Below are positions 23,358 through 32,455 of a DNA stretch of 32,747 nucleotides, piece by piece. The stretch lies in assembly GCA_016187725.1 (NCBI GenBank), contig JACPJE010000259.1:1-32747 (forward strand), given 5' to 3'. The notes below the pieces were generated by a model. It was not told the origin of the DNA and searched no databases. It worked only from the letters and a program-made list of their open reading frames with translations. Position numbers and translations under genes: made by a program. How positions within the stretch are numbered: the first letter of the stretch is position 1; each line of letters begins with the position of its first letter. Origin of the DNA: Candidatus Latescibacterota bacterium. GTDB lineage: Bacteria > Latescibacterota > UBA2968 > UBA8231.

Positions 23358-25625
23358 TCAGAAGGCCCCCGACAGGCCCAGGGAGAAACGCCGGGGGGAG
23401 CGCAACTCCCGCTCGGTCAGCACGTAGTGGTAGTTCAACAAATTGTCGATGCGCAGGGTCAAATCCAGTTCCCCGACCCGCCCGGTGGTGAACACATCGA
23501 CCAGATACACTGGCACCAGGTCGCGCCGGCACTCGGGGAAGAGTCCCGAGACCCGTTCAAAGCGGCTCAGGTAACGGAACTCGGCGCCGCCCTTGACCCG
23601 GCCCCGGTCGGCGACCAGCCCGGTGTTGAGCAGATGGCGGGCCCGGTAGGGCAGGGGGGCTTCACCTCCGGATTCCAAACCCTCTCTGCAGTAGGGTGAT
23701 AGCGGGACTTCCTGATCCAGAAACTCCACCGCGTCCAGCAGGGTGTACGCCGCCTTCCAGCGCACCCTCCCGGGCAGGGCCAGTTGCTCCTCCACCTCCA
23801 GGCCGCGCACCCGCGCCCGGGAGAGGTTGCGGAAGCTGGCGGCCAGAATGCCCTCTCCCAGCGCCGGGTCCGGCCTGCCCTCCACCAGCCCGTCGAAGGT
23901 GTTCCAGAACAGGGCCACGTCCACCCTCATGAATCTTCCCACCACTTGCCTGGCCCCCACCTCGTAGGACCAGCTGCGCTCGGCGCGCAGGGCCGGATTG
24001 GGGCAGATCAACACCCCTGAGGCCTCGGCCTGGGTGTAGACCTCGGAGATGGAGGGCGCCCGGAAACCCCTGCCCACCGAAGCCCGCAGGGCGGTGTGCG
24101 CGGCGGGGAAAACGGCTACCCCCAGTTGCGGGCTCAGCTGCTGCTGGGTGGGGCGCGCCTCGCCAGGGGGCAGGGCGCAGCGGCCCACTGCATCTCTCTG
24201 TCCCTGATCTCGATGGTGCCAATCGTAGCGCATCCCAGCCACCACCTCCGCCCAGGGCGGCAGGCGGCGCGTCCCCTGGGCGTACAGGGCCAGGTTGTAG
24301 GCCTGGCGCTCGCCCAAGAAGTCGCCGGGGGCCTTCACCCGGTCGAGGGTGGCGGCGGTCCCCGCGCTCAGGGCCGTGTGTTTCCACCCGGTGAAGTCGA
24401 ACTGCGCTTCGGTCCCCACCTTCTGCCCCACCGAGGCCAGACCGCCGGCAGCCCGGCTGTTGTCGAAATCGGTGCGGTAGTAATAACCTTTCAATTTGTA
24501 CCCCAGCGAGGGTCCCCGCAGGCAATAGTACTCGGAGCTGAGGTAGAACTTGCGCGAGAGGGTGCTGGCCCCCTCGTCGCCCTTGGGCACCTGGAGCGGG
24601 TGCTGGCGGTCGCGCCACTGGAGGAAGACGCCGTGGTCATCCGAGGCCCAGCGGGCCAGGGAGGTCCAGCGGCCGCTCTTCCCCACCTCGCGCACCACCT
24701 TGGCATAGAGGTGGTAGCGCCTGAACTCGTCGTTCTCCTCGTATCCTTTGGTGCGCTGGTGCCCCCCAGACACGATCAGGCCGGTGCGCCCGAGGGTGCG
24801 GCTGTGGCTCACCTCGGTCCCGGCCAGGTACATGGGGTCCTCGGTCCAGCGCCACGACCGGTAAGCCGGCTGGCTGTACAACCCAGTGAGCAGCCGGAAA
24901 CGGGTCTGGGGCTGCTGGCTGGGCTGGCGGGTGATGGCGTTGATCACCCCTCCCAGCGCCCCGGTGCCGTAGAGCGCTGATCCAGCCCCCTTGATCACCT
25001 CCACCCGCTCCACCTCCTCGGTGGGGATGGCGTCCCACTTGATGTCCCCCAGGTCGGCCGAGAGCATGGGAAAGCCGTCCAGCAGCAAGAGCACCCGGCT
25101 GCCGGTGCCCTGGCTGTACCCGCTGGAACCGCGGATGTCCACCTGGCTGCCCACCTGGTTGACACCGGCCACGTAGGTCAGGGGCCCGGAGAGGGTGAAG
25201 GCGTTGCGGGTCTCCAGCTCCGGGGCCTGGGCCACGGCCATGCTCACCGGGGCCTCGGCGAAGAGCTGGGCCCGGCGGGTGGCCGAAACCACCACCCCGG
25301 GCAGTTCCACCGCCGAGAGCTGCAGGGCGATCTTCAGCTCGGTGCCACTCCCCACCACCACCGCCATCTCCAGGGGCTGGTACCCGACGTGGGAGACCAG
25401 GAGCCGGCCCGGCCCCGCCGGCAATCCCCTGAGGAGAAAGCGCCCCCCGGCATCGGCGTGGGTGCCGATCTGGGCGCCCTGCAGCACCAGGGTGACCCCG
25501 GCCAGAGGGCGCCCGTCCTGGGCGTCCACCACCCGGCCCAGCAGGTCTTCAGCCGCCGCCGGCCTGGCCCACCAACTCGCCAGGCAGAGCGCCCACACAA
25601 AGAGCGTATCCAGGCACCTCTTCAC
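23358..25625 (-). CDS. TonB-dependent outer-membrane receptor
   Basis: This 755-residue receptor has a signal peptide (residues 1-25), a carboxypeptidase-regulatory-like domain (28-107, LLGRVVDAQDGRPLAGVTLV), and a plug domain (about 115-235) with VDIRGSSGYSQG and VEVIKGAGSALYGTGALGGVIN. A 22-strand beta-barrel follows and ends in an aromatic residue (LGLSGAF), as needed for Bam insertion. It is the size of siderophore, cobalamin or small-glycan receptors rather than large SusC proteins (about 1000 residues). The GTG start at 25625 has GGAG about nine bases upstream and lies inside the 3' end of the preceding gene, an overlap of 77 bases. The secreted fibronectin protein gene follows after 29 bases. 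The ligand is unknown; the operon suggests a sugar acid or glycoconjugate. Confidence 0.92.
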   Translation of the reverse strand: MKRCLDTLFVWALCLASWWARPAAAEDLLGRVVDAQDGRPLAGVTLVLQGAQIGTHADAGGRFLLRGLPAGPGRLLVSHVGYQPLEMAVVVGSGTELKIALQLSAVELPGVVVSATRRAQLFAEAPVSMAVAQAPELETRNAFTLSGPLTYVAGVNQVGSQVDIRGSSGYSQGTGSRVLLLLDGFPMLSADLGDIKWDAIPTEEVERVEVIKGAGSALYGTGALGGVINAITRQPSQQPQTRFRLLTGLYSQPAYRSWRWTEDPMYLAGTEVSHSRTLGRTGLIVSGGHQRTKGYEENDEFRRYHLYAKVVREVGKSGRWTSLARWASDDHGVFLQWRDRQHPLQVPKGDEGASTLSRKFYLSSEYYCLRGPSLGYKLKGYYYRTDFDNSRAAGGLASVGQKVGTEAQFDFTGWKHTALSAGTAATLDRVKAPGDFLGERQAYNLALYAQGTRRLPPWAEVVAGMRYDWHHRDQGQRDAVGRCALPPGEARPTQQQLSPQLGVAVFPAAHTALRASVGRGFRAPSISEVYTQAEASGVLICPNPALRAERSWSYEVGARQVVGRFMRVDVALFWNTFDGLVEGRPDPALGEGILAASFRNLSRARVRGLEVEEQLALPGRVRWKAAYTLLDAVEFLDQEVPLSPYCREGLESGGEAPLPYRARHLLNTGLVADRGRVKGGAEFRYLSRFERVSGLFPECRRDLVPVYLVDVFTTGRVGELDLTLRIDNLLNYHYVLTERELRSPRRFSLGLSGAF

Positions 25626-26061
25626 CGCGCAACACTCCGAAGTCCACCTCGATGTCCACCCCGCCGGTCACCTGGCCCAGCACCACCGTCACCGGCGTGG
25701 GCAGGCTGTCGCCGGCGGCGTGGTAGCAGCCCAGCAGGGAGCGGAAATCCCAGAAGCTGCCCTTGGGGCGCCAGGCCACGATCACCCAGCGGTAGGTCCC
25801 GTCCCGCTCGATGGGGACGAAGTACTCGTGGCTTTCGGCGCCGACCTGCACCCCGGTATCCCAGCCGCTCAACTGGTACAAGTCGGCAACCTGGCGGGGG
25901 GAGTGTTCGTACACCGCCACCGCCACCTCCTCGGCCTCGGCGGGCCATTCCCCCTTGAACACCAGGCGGCCGGCGATCCCGCTCTGGCCCTGGGGCCCCG
26001 CGTCCAGCCCGTGATCGCAGGCGCAGCAGGCCAGCGCCCCGGCCAGCAGCCAGCCTTTCAC
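25549..26061 (-). CDS. Putative small lipoprotein preceding the TonB receptor
   Basis: This 170-residue protein has a short hydrophobic leader and a cysteine cluster (LLAGALACCAC, C12-C15) that only partly fits a lipobox. A beta-rich body with a transthyretin-like feel follows (GIAGRLVFKGEWPAE, YRWVIVAWRPKG, GGVDIEVDFGVLRG). GTG at 26061 overlaps the previous lipoprotein stop as GTGA. The last 25 codons overlap the start of the TonB receptor by 77 bases. A periplasmic-facing accessory of the receptor is inferred from position. No family was recognised with certainty. Confidence 0.7.
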   Translation of the reverse strand: MKGWLLAGALACCACDHGLDAGPQGQSGIAGRLVFKGEWPAEAEEVAVAVYEHSPRQVADLYQLSGWDTGVQVGAESHEYFVPIERDGTYRWVIVAWRPKGSFWDFRSLLGCYHAAGDSLPTPVTVVLGQVTGGVDIEVDFGVLRGEEVPGYALCVGALPGELVGQAGGG

Positions 26062-26531
26062 CCCGAACTGGCCCCGGCGGCGATGAGTTCGGCCACGTCG
26101 TAGGTCTCGCCGTTCAGCACAAAGGTGCCGGTGGAGGTGATCTCCAGGCCCTGGACCTTGACCAGCATGTCCACCACCAGGGTGCCCTCCTGCGAGCCCT
26201 TGAGTTGCAGCGTGCCCTTGATCGGGATCTCGGGATATTTGGCCTCGTCCACGACCAGCATGCCGTCGATGGTCAGTTTTCCGTCGGGCGAGTAGCCGAC
26301 GAAATTCCAGTTGCCGCCCGCGATCTCCACCGATCCCCGGGTTCCCGGCACCGAGGTGGTGTCGCTGATCAGCGAGGCCACAAAAGCCTCTCTCATGGCA
26401 GCCACCATCACCCTGGAAAGGCCGGCGACCTCTGCCTCCGTAGGCGCGGTGGGCGAATCCTCGTCGTCGCTGCCTCCGCAGCCGGCCAGGAGGACCCCGG
26501 TCAGCAGCAGTGCCATCGCCAGCTTCTTCAT
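26058..26531 (-). CDS. Small lipoprotein
   Basis: This 157-residue protein has a classic lipoprotein signal, MKKLAMALLLTGVLLAGC, followed by an acidic linker (GGSDDEDSPTAPTE) that suggests surface or outer-membrane retention. The body is a predicted beta-sheet of amphipathic strands (GKLTIDGMLVV, IKGTLQLKG, GTLVVDMLVKV, STGTFVLNG). I chose the ATG at 26531 over GTG two codons upstream because AAGGGAG sits five bases before it. It is 13 bases after the enolase-superfamily gene and overlaps the next gene by four bases. Function unknown. Lipoproteins encoded with a TonB receptor often capture its ligand. Confidence 0.8.
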   Translation of the reverse strand: MKKLAMALLLTGVLLAGCGGSDDEDSPTAPTEAEVAGLSRVMVAAMREAFVASLISDTTSVPGTRGSVEIAGGNWNFVGYSPDGKLTIDGMLVVDEAKYPEIPIKGTLQLKGSQEGTLVVDMLVKVQGLEITSTGTFVLNGETYDVAELIAAGASSG

Positions 26532-26544
26532 CTTCACTCCCTTC

Positions 26545-27651
26545 TCAGCGCAGGGTTTCGTGGGCCCGGCAATAACGCGGCAGGGCCACGGTGTCCAGTT
26601 CCACGCCCAGGCCCGGCTTCATGGGCGTGGGCACGTACCCTTCCACAAATGGGATGGGCTCGACGATCAAATCATCCTCCCGGGTCCAGCTCCCCACAAA
26701 ATCAGAGGCCAGGGTGCAGCTGGGGGCCGCCGCAGCCGCGTGCACGTACGCGGTATCCACGATGCCCAGATCGTTGCCAGATCCGTGCCAGCAGCGCATG
26801 CCCGCCGCAGCGGCCACTGCGGCGTTGCGCTGGAAACCCACCAGACTCCCCCCCAGGTTGAAGCAATCCACCACCCCGGCCTTGAGCGCCCGCAGCATGC
26901 TGGCCCCGTCGCCCAGGTGCATGGCCACCGGCTGGCGGATCTCCTCGTGGATGCGGATATAGCCCTCCAGGTCGGACTTGGGGATGGGGTCCTCGAAGAC
27001 CTCGACGTTGCCCAGGGGCTCCAGCTCCCGGGCCAGGGCGATGGTCTGCTCCGCGGTGTGGAAGCGCTCGTTGGGGTCCACGGTCACCTTGAATTCCCTC
27101 CCCCCCACCTCCAGGATGGCCTTCATCCGCTCCACCATCGGGTCCTCGATCTGGCACTTGATCTTGATCCCCTTGAAGCCCAGCTTGAGCGCCCGTTCCA
27201 CGCTGCGCTTGCTGTGTTCGGGGGTCTGCTGGCCCATCCAGTAGTCGGCCCGCACCCGCTGGCGCACTGCCCCGCCCAGCAGGGCGTGGACCGGCATCCC
27301 CCGCGCCCTGCCTACCAGGTCGAAGATGGCCATCTCAAAGGCCATGTACGCCGGCCCATGCCCTACCTCCAATTTCTCCTCGCTGCCCTCGCCCCGGCCG
27401 GCGTAGATGTTCTGCAGGGTCAGCTCCTCGGGGTCCTTGCCCAGCAGCAGGCGCGCCCCCTGGCGCACCTGGTCGATGGGCATGCCCCGTTCGGTCTCGC
27501 CCAGGCCGTAGAATTCGGTGTCGGTGTTGAGCCGGAACAGGTGCTTGGGCACTTCGTCCCAGCCGGCCTTGGGCACCAACTCGGGGCTGTGCACCCGGCC
27601 GGGGATGGTGGGCACCACCACGGTCCAGATGTCTGCGGAAGTGATCCTCAT
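26545..27651 (-). CDS. Enolase-superfamily (mandelate racemase/muconate lactonizing type) enzyme
   Basis: This 368-residue protein has the alpha+beta capping domain and the TIM-barrel of the mandelate racemase group. The barrel carries KIKCQ near residue 160 (catalytic lysine region), then metal-ligand candidates in VTVDPNERF near 190 and VFEDPIP near 217. The third ligand position is less clear (AMHLGDG near 240). Members abstract the proton alpha to a carboxylate and usually dehydrate sugar acids or cycloisomerise dicarboxylates. The ATG at 27651 has AGGAGG about five bases upstream. It begins the tight part of the long minus-strand operon, ahead of lipoproteins and the TonB receptor, so an acid sugar imported by that receptor is a plausible substrate. 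Confidence 0.88.
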   Translation of the reverse strand: MRITSADIWTVVVPTIPGRVHSPELVPKAGWDEVPKHLFRLNTDTEFYGLGETERGMPIDQVRQGARLLLGKDPEELTLQNIYAGRGEGSEEKLEVGHGPAYMAFEMAIFDLVGRARGMPVHALLGGAVRQRVRADYWMGQQTPEHSKRSVERALKLGFKGIKIKCQIEDPMVERMKAILEVGGREFKVTVDPNERFHTAEQTIALARELEPLGNVEVFEDPIPKSDLEGYIRIHEEIRQPVAMHLGDGASMLRALKAGVVDCFNLGGSLVGFQRNAAVAAAAGMRCWHGSGNDLGIVDTAYVHAAAAAPSCTLASDFVGSWTREDDLIVEPIPFVEGYVPTPMKPGLGVELDTVALPRYCRAHETLR

Positions 27652-27671
27652 CGCGCCCTCCTGTGCAGTTC

Positions 27672-27734
27672 AGGGGACAAGGTCCCCGCTAGGGGACAAG
27701 GTCCCCGTTAGGGGACAAGGTCCCCGCTAGGGGA
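27672..27734. repeat. Three tandem 19-base palindromic units plus a partial fourth
   Basis: The unit AGGGGACAAGGTCCCCGCT occurs at 27672-27690, 27691-27709 (GTT ending) and 27710-27728, followed by a truncated AGGGGA. Each unit has a GGGGAC/GTCCCC stem of 6 bp around AAG, so the RNA could form three consecutive hairpins. The stop codon of the M42 peptidase (27727-27729) is at the end of the third unit. It lies between that peptidase and the enolase-superfamily gene. Confidence 0.85.
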
Positions 27735-28791
27735 TGAAGCTGGTGTCGGCGTCGACCGCCAGCACAAAGGCGGTGAGCAAGCGCACCGTGTGGTCGAGAT
27801 CTTTGAGAGAGAGCAGTTCCACCGGGGTGTGCATGTAGCGCAGGGGCACGCTGACCAGACCAGCAGCCACCCCGGCCCGGCTCAACTGCATGGCATTGGC
27901 GTCGGTGCTGGTGCCCCCGGGCTCGGCGCAGATCTGGTGCGGGATCTCCTCCTTGCGCGCGGCGCTGACCAGGCGCTCGAAGACCACCGGATTGGTATTG
28001 GCCCCCCGGTTGATCACCGGCCCCTTGCCGATGTTCACCTCGCCGGCCTTGCGCTTGTCCATGCCCGGATGGTCGGTGGCAAAGGTCACATCCACGGCGA
28101 TGCCCACCAGCGGGTCTATGCCAAATGTACTGGTCCGCGCCCCGCGCAGGCCCACTTCCTCCTGGGCGGTGGCCACCGCAAAGAGGGCCGCCCTGGGCTT
28201 CTTCTTGCTCTGCTTCACCTGGCGGAGCACCTCGGCCACCACGTACGCCCCCATCTTGTTGTCGAAGCCGCGCGAGACGGCCAGCTCGCGCCGCAGCATC
28301 TCAAAGTTGGGGTCGTAGGTGATCGGGTCTCCCACCTCGGCCAGCTTGCGTGCCTCCTTGGCATCCCTGGCCCCGATGTCGATCCACAACTCGTGCTGCT
28401 CGGGCACCTTCTTGCGCTCTTCCCCGCTCATCAGGTGGAAGGGCCTTTTGCCGATCACCCCCAGCACCTCGCCCCTGCGGGTGTGGATGCGCACCTTGCG
28501 GCCCGGCACGATCCCCAGGTCGAAGCCGCCGATGGTGTCGAAGTAGATGTAGCCCTTGTCGTCGATGTGGAGCACCTGGAACCCGAGTTCGTCCATGTGC
28601 CCGGCCAGCATGATCCGGGGACGGCCTTTCGGGTTGCACAGGGCGATGGCATTGCCGTGTACGTCCACCTGCACCTCGTCGGCATACTTATTCGCTTCCT
28701 CGGTCCACACCCGGCGCACCGGCCCCTCGTACCCCGAAGGCCCCGGCGCCCGCACCAGGGCTTCCAGGAAGGCCCTGGATTCCTCGCGCAT
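27727..28791 (-). CDS. M42 family metallo-aminopeptidase (glutamyl aminopeptidase/endoglucanase type)
   Basis: This 354-residue dinuclear-metal aminopeptidase shows the M42 ligand set. H65 and D67 are in AGHMDELG. The bridging aspartate is in RGFDNKMGAY near residue 175, the catalytic glutamate pair in QEEVGLRG near 210, an aspartate in AVDVTFATDH, and the final histidine in RYMHTPVE near 320. M42 enzymes form large tetrahedral complexes that trim peptides in the cytoplasm. The ATG at 28791 with AAAGGA seven bases upstream is chosen over an upstream in-frame start that lacks a signal. Its stop is inside a tandem palindromic repeat array, and 75 bases separate it from the enolase-superfamily gene, so it may or may not belong to that operon. 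Confidence 0.9.
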   Translation of the reverse strand: MREESRAFLEALVRAPGPSGYEGPVRRVWTEEANKYADEVQVDVHGNAIALCNPKGRPRIMLAGHMDELGFQVLHIDDKGYIYFDTIGGFDLGIVPGRKVRIHTRRGEVLGVIGKRPFHLMSGEERKKVPEQHELWIDIGARDAKEARKLAEVGDPITYDPNFEMLRRELAVSRGFDNKMGAYVVAEVLRQVKQSKKKPRAALFAVATAQEEVGLRGARTSTFGIDPLVGIAVDVTFATDHPGMDKRKAGEVNIGKGPVINRGANTNPVVFERLVSAARKEEIPHQICAEPGGTSTDANAMQLSRAGVAAGLVSVPLRYMHTPVELLSLKDLDHTVRLLTAFVLAVDADTSFIP

Positions 28792-28829
28792 ATCCGTATC
28801 CTTTCGCCAAAGTGCCCTTAATATATTGC

Positions 28830-28846
28830 GCCCGGGCTCCCCGGGC
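28830..28846. repeat. GC hairpin in the divergent peptidase/RNase intergenic region
   Basis: GCCCGGG and CCCGGGC form a perfect 7-bp stem around a CTC loop between two divergent genes. An AT-rich stretch (TTAATATATT, 28818-28827) next to it is the likely melting region of the minus-strand promoter. I could not fit a good -35 box to it. Confidence 0.4.
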
Positions 28847-28856
28847 GAGTCGCGCC

Positions 28857-28885
28857 TTGTAATCCCCAACCCCCTCGCCTACCTT
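28857..28885 (+). promoter_or_regulatory. Candidate promoter for a leaderless RNase gene
   Basis: TTGTAA (28857-28862) is followed after 17 bases by TACCTT (28880-28885), and the ATG of the RNase begins 7 bases later. Transcription would therefore start at or beside the start codon. The absence of any purine-rich ribosome binding site (the bases before ATG are ATCCCCC) supports leaderless translation. Confidence 0.4.
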
Positions 28886-28892
28886 ATCCCCC

Positions 28893-30707
<1,815 letters not shown>

Positions 30708-30715
30708 CTATTGCC

Positions 30716-30737
30716 CTCTTGTAGTATATTATAAGAG
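30716..30737. promoter_or_regulatory. Inverted repeat over the candidate -10 of the toxin-antitoxin-like pair
   Basis: CTCTTGTA and TATAAGAG form 8-base arms (one G-T mismatch) around a 6-base AT core. TATATT (30725-30730) and TATAAG (30730-30735) are candidate -10 boxes inside it. It sits 18 bases before the ATG of the antitoxin-like gene, where antitoxins usually bind to repress their own operon. No clear -35 box was found. Confidence 0.45.
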
Positions 30738-30755
30738 CGCAATCTCGAGGTGCAT

Positions 30756-31091
30756 ATGCCTGAATACAGGTACGCGAAAGACCGCCAGGGCAGGACCTGG
30801 ATGGTGGCGAAGGTGGAGTGGAAAGAAGCCACCGAGGAGGACTTTCGGTTTTGGTACGAGCACCTCTCTCCAGAAGAGCGCGTCGAAGCAGTTGCCGAGG
30901 CCCTCGAAGGATGCCTGAAAACCCGAGGATTCAATGCCATCCCGCGATTACGAAGAGTTCATCGCCGCATTGAACGGCCATGGGGTGCGGTACCTGATCG
31001 TCGGCGCCCACGCGGTCGCCTTCCACGCTCGACCTCGCGCCACGAAGGATCTCGATATCCTGCTGGAACCCACCCCGGAGAACGCGCGTAA
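30756..31091 (+). CDS. Antitoxin-like partner of a nucleotidyltransferase
   Basis: This 111-residue open frame begins MPEYRYAKDRQGRTW. It carries FRFWYEHLSPEERVEAVAEAL at about residues 29-49 and PRLRRVHRRIER at about 62-73, an arrangement I recall for small proteins encoded directly upstream of DUF6036-type nucleotidyltransferases. The recognisable part ends where the nucleotidyltransferase starts, but the frame stays open for another 38 codons, overlapping that gene by 158 bases. ATG at 30756 follows GAGGT by four bases. Neutralising the downstream enzyme and repressing the operon is inferred from family context. The arginine-rich C-terminal tail in the overlap may be non-functional. Confidence 0.6.
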   Translation: MPEYRYAKDRQGRTWMVAKVEWKEATEEDFRFWYEHLSPEERVEAVAEALEGCLKTRGFNAIPRLRRVHRRIERPWGAVPDRRRPRGRLPRSTSRHEGSRYPAGTHPGERA

Positions 31092-31440
31092 AACTCTGGC
31101 AGCGCTGCGCGAGTTCTTTGGAGGAACCGAACTGGGCTATACTGTCGAGGATCTGACCGATCCTCGGTGGATCATCCAGCTCGGGGTGGCACCTGTGCGC
31201 ATCGACCTGCTCGCAGAGTTGCCAGGATACCCAGGCTTTTCAGCAGCCTGGGAGAACCGCATTGAAGCCCGGTTTGGAACCGTCAAAACTCACTACCTCG
31301 GGCTCGACGATCTGATCCAGGCCAAGGAAGCTGCTGGAAGGGCTCAGGACCGGGCAGATGTGCAGATCCTGAGGCGGGCCAAGGAGCATCTTCGGCAGAC
31401 CAGGCCTTCCAGCAGGGGCCCTGGCAGGCAGAGACGATAA
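30934..31440 (+). CDS. Minimal nucleotidyltransferase (DUF6036/MNT-type), possible toxin
   Basis: This 168-residue protein has the nucleotidyltransferase fold: YLIVGAHAVAFH at residues 20-31, the catalytic D39-x-D41 in TKDLDILLE, and a third acidic residue D91 in VRIDLLAE. The usual GG/GS of the first loop is G24-A25. A C-terminal helix with LDDLIQAKEAAGRAQDRADV matches the family tail. Such enzymes transfer nucleotides to tRNA or proteins in toxin-antitoxin systems (MNT, AbiEii and MenT relatives), though the target here is unknown. ATG at 30934 has GAGG five bases upstream, inside the antitoxin-like gene. The composition is less GC-rich than neighbouring genes, consistent with transfer. It is convergent with the 2-hydroxyacid dehydrogenase after 37 bases. 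Confidence 0.8.
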   Translation: MPSRDYEEFIAALNGHGVRYLIVGAHAVAFHARPRATKDLDILLEPTPENARKTLAALREFFGGTELGYTVEDLTDPRWIIQLGVAPVRIDLLAELPGYPGFSAAWENRIEARFGTVKTHYLGLDDLIQAKEAAGRAQDRADVQILRRAKEHLRQTRPSSRGPGRQRR

Positions 31441-31477
31441 CTTGCTTTCATCCGCTGCCAGCCAGGCCAGCCCAGTC

Positions 31478-32452
31478 CTATCCCTGATCGATGCGGTAGA
31501 GCGGTTCCAGCCCCTGCGCCACGCGGTCTACATTCTCCGCCGCCCCCTGCGCCCTGCGGCGGGAGACCTGGCGGGTAACCCCGGCCGTGTGTGGGGTGGC
31601 GACGACATTGGGGAGTTTGAACACCGGCGCTTGCGGATCGATGGGCTCCAGGGCGAAGACATCGAGCCCGGCCCCGCCCAGCCGGCCCTCCTGTAGCGCC
31701 CGGTAGAGCGCCTCCTCGTCCACCAATGCCCCGCGCGCCACGTTGATCAGGCAGGCAGTGGGCTTCATCAACCCCAGGCGGCGCGCGTCGATGAGCTGGC
31801 GGGTCTGGTCGTTGACGTGCAGGTGTAGGGAGACGAAGTCGCTCTGGGCCACCACCTGGTCCAGGTCTTCGGGGCTCCCCAGAAAGTCCGGCTGCAGCTC
31901 GGCCAGCACCGCCGGCTCGATGGGCCGCACGTCAATGGCCATGATCCTCATGCCAAAGGCCCTGGCGCGGCGGGCCAACTCCTGGCCGCTGGCCCCGAAA
32001 CCGGCGATGCCCAGCACCTTGCCCCCCAGTTCCTCGCCCATCGGCTCGTAGAGCAGGCCCTGGCGGAAATGATCCGCAGCCTGGGGGTAGCGGCGGGTCA
32101 GCATCAACATGAACATCATCGCCGTCTCGGCCAGGGCCGCGCTGCTGAAAAACCCCGGGCTGTGAGCCACCGGAATGCCGCGCTCCCGCAGATAGGCCAC
32201 GTCCACGTGTTCAAAGCCGGTGGTCGTCACCTGCCACAGCCGGGCCTGTTGGGCCGCGTCCATCATCGCCCGGGTGCCCACGGCCCCGCCGTGGTCGATG
32301 ACCACCTCCACCCCGGCGAACTGGGATTCCAGCAGCTGCTGGGGATCATACACCTCCAGATCGTGCTTTTGCCCCACCAGCTCGACCACGTCCTCCCCCC
32401 AGGGGTGGAACTGCCGCATCACCGGCAGGAAGAGCACCTTGAGCCTGCGCAT
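31478..32452 (-). CDS. D-isomer-specific 2-hydroxyacid dehydrogenase
   Basis: This 324-residue NAD(P)-dependent dehydrogenase is of the glycerate/phosphoglycerate/glyoxylate type. The cofactor loop is GIAGFGASG near residues 142-150. The substrate-binding arginine is in NVARGALVDEEAL near 236, and the catalytic histidine is in TPHTAG near 287, with an acidic relay residue in DVFALEP. It reduces 2-keto acids such as hydroxypyruvate or glyoxylate to D-2-hydroxy acids, or the reverse. ATG at 32452 has GAGGAG seven bases upstream and follows the aldolase stop by three bases. Aldolase cleavage giving a 2-keto acid or aldehyde followed by this reduction is a sensible pathway, as in glucarate-type degradation; the substrate is inferred. 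Confidence 0.9.
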   Translation of the reverse strand: MRRLKVLFLPVMRQFHPWGEDVVELVGQKHDLEVYDPQQLLESQFAGVEVVIDHGGAVGTRAMMDAAQQARLWQVTTTGFEHVDVAYLRERGIPVAHSPGFFSSAALAETAMMFMLMLTRRYPQAADHFRQGLLYEPMGEELGGKVLGIAGFGASGQELARRARAFGMRIMAIDVRPIEPAVLAELQPDFLGSPEDLDQVVAQSDFVSLHLHVNDQTRQLIDARRLGLMKPTACLINVARGALVDEEALYRALQEGRLGGAGLDVFALEPIDPQAPVFKLPNVVATPHTAGVTRQVSRRRAQGAAENVDRVAQGLEPLYRIDQG

Positions 32453-32455
32453 CTT

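Noticed and set aside
21049-23427. A 792-codon plus-strand frame antisense to the fibronectin protein, with repetitive IDHTGTLIDHT sequence
   Set aside because: The repetition is the antisense image of the heptapeptide array; the sense strand has a signal peptide, domains and ribosome binding site.
27672-27734. CRISPR-like short tandem repeats
   Set aside because: Units are directly adjacent without spacers, only 19 bases, and include a stop codon of a peptidase gene; no cas gene is present.
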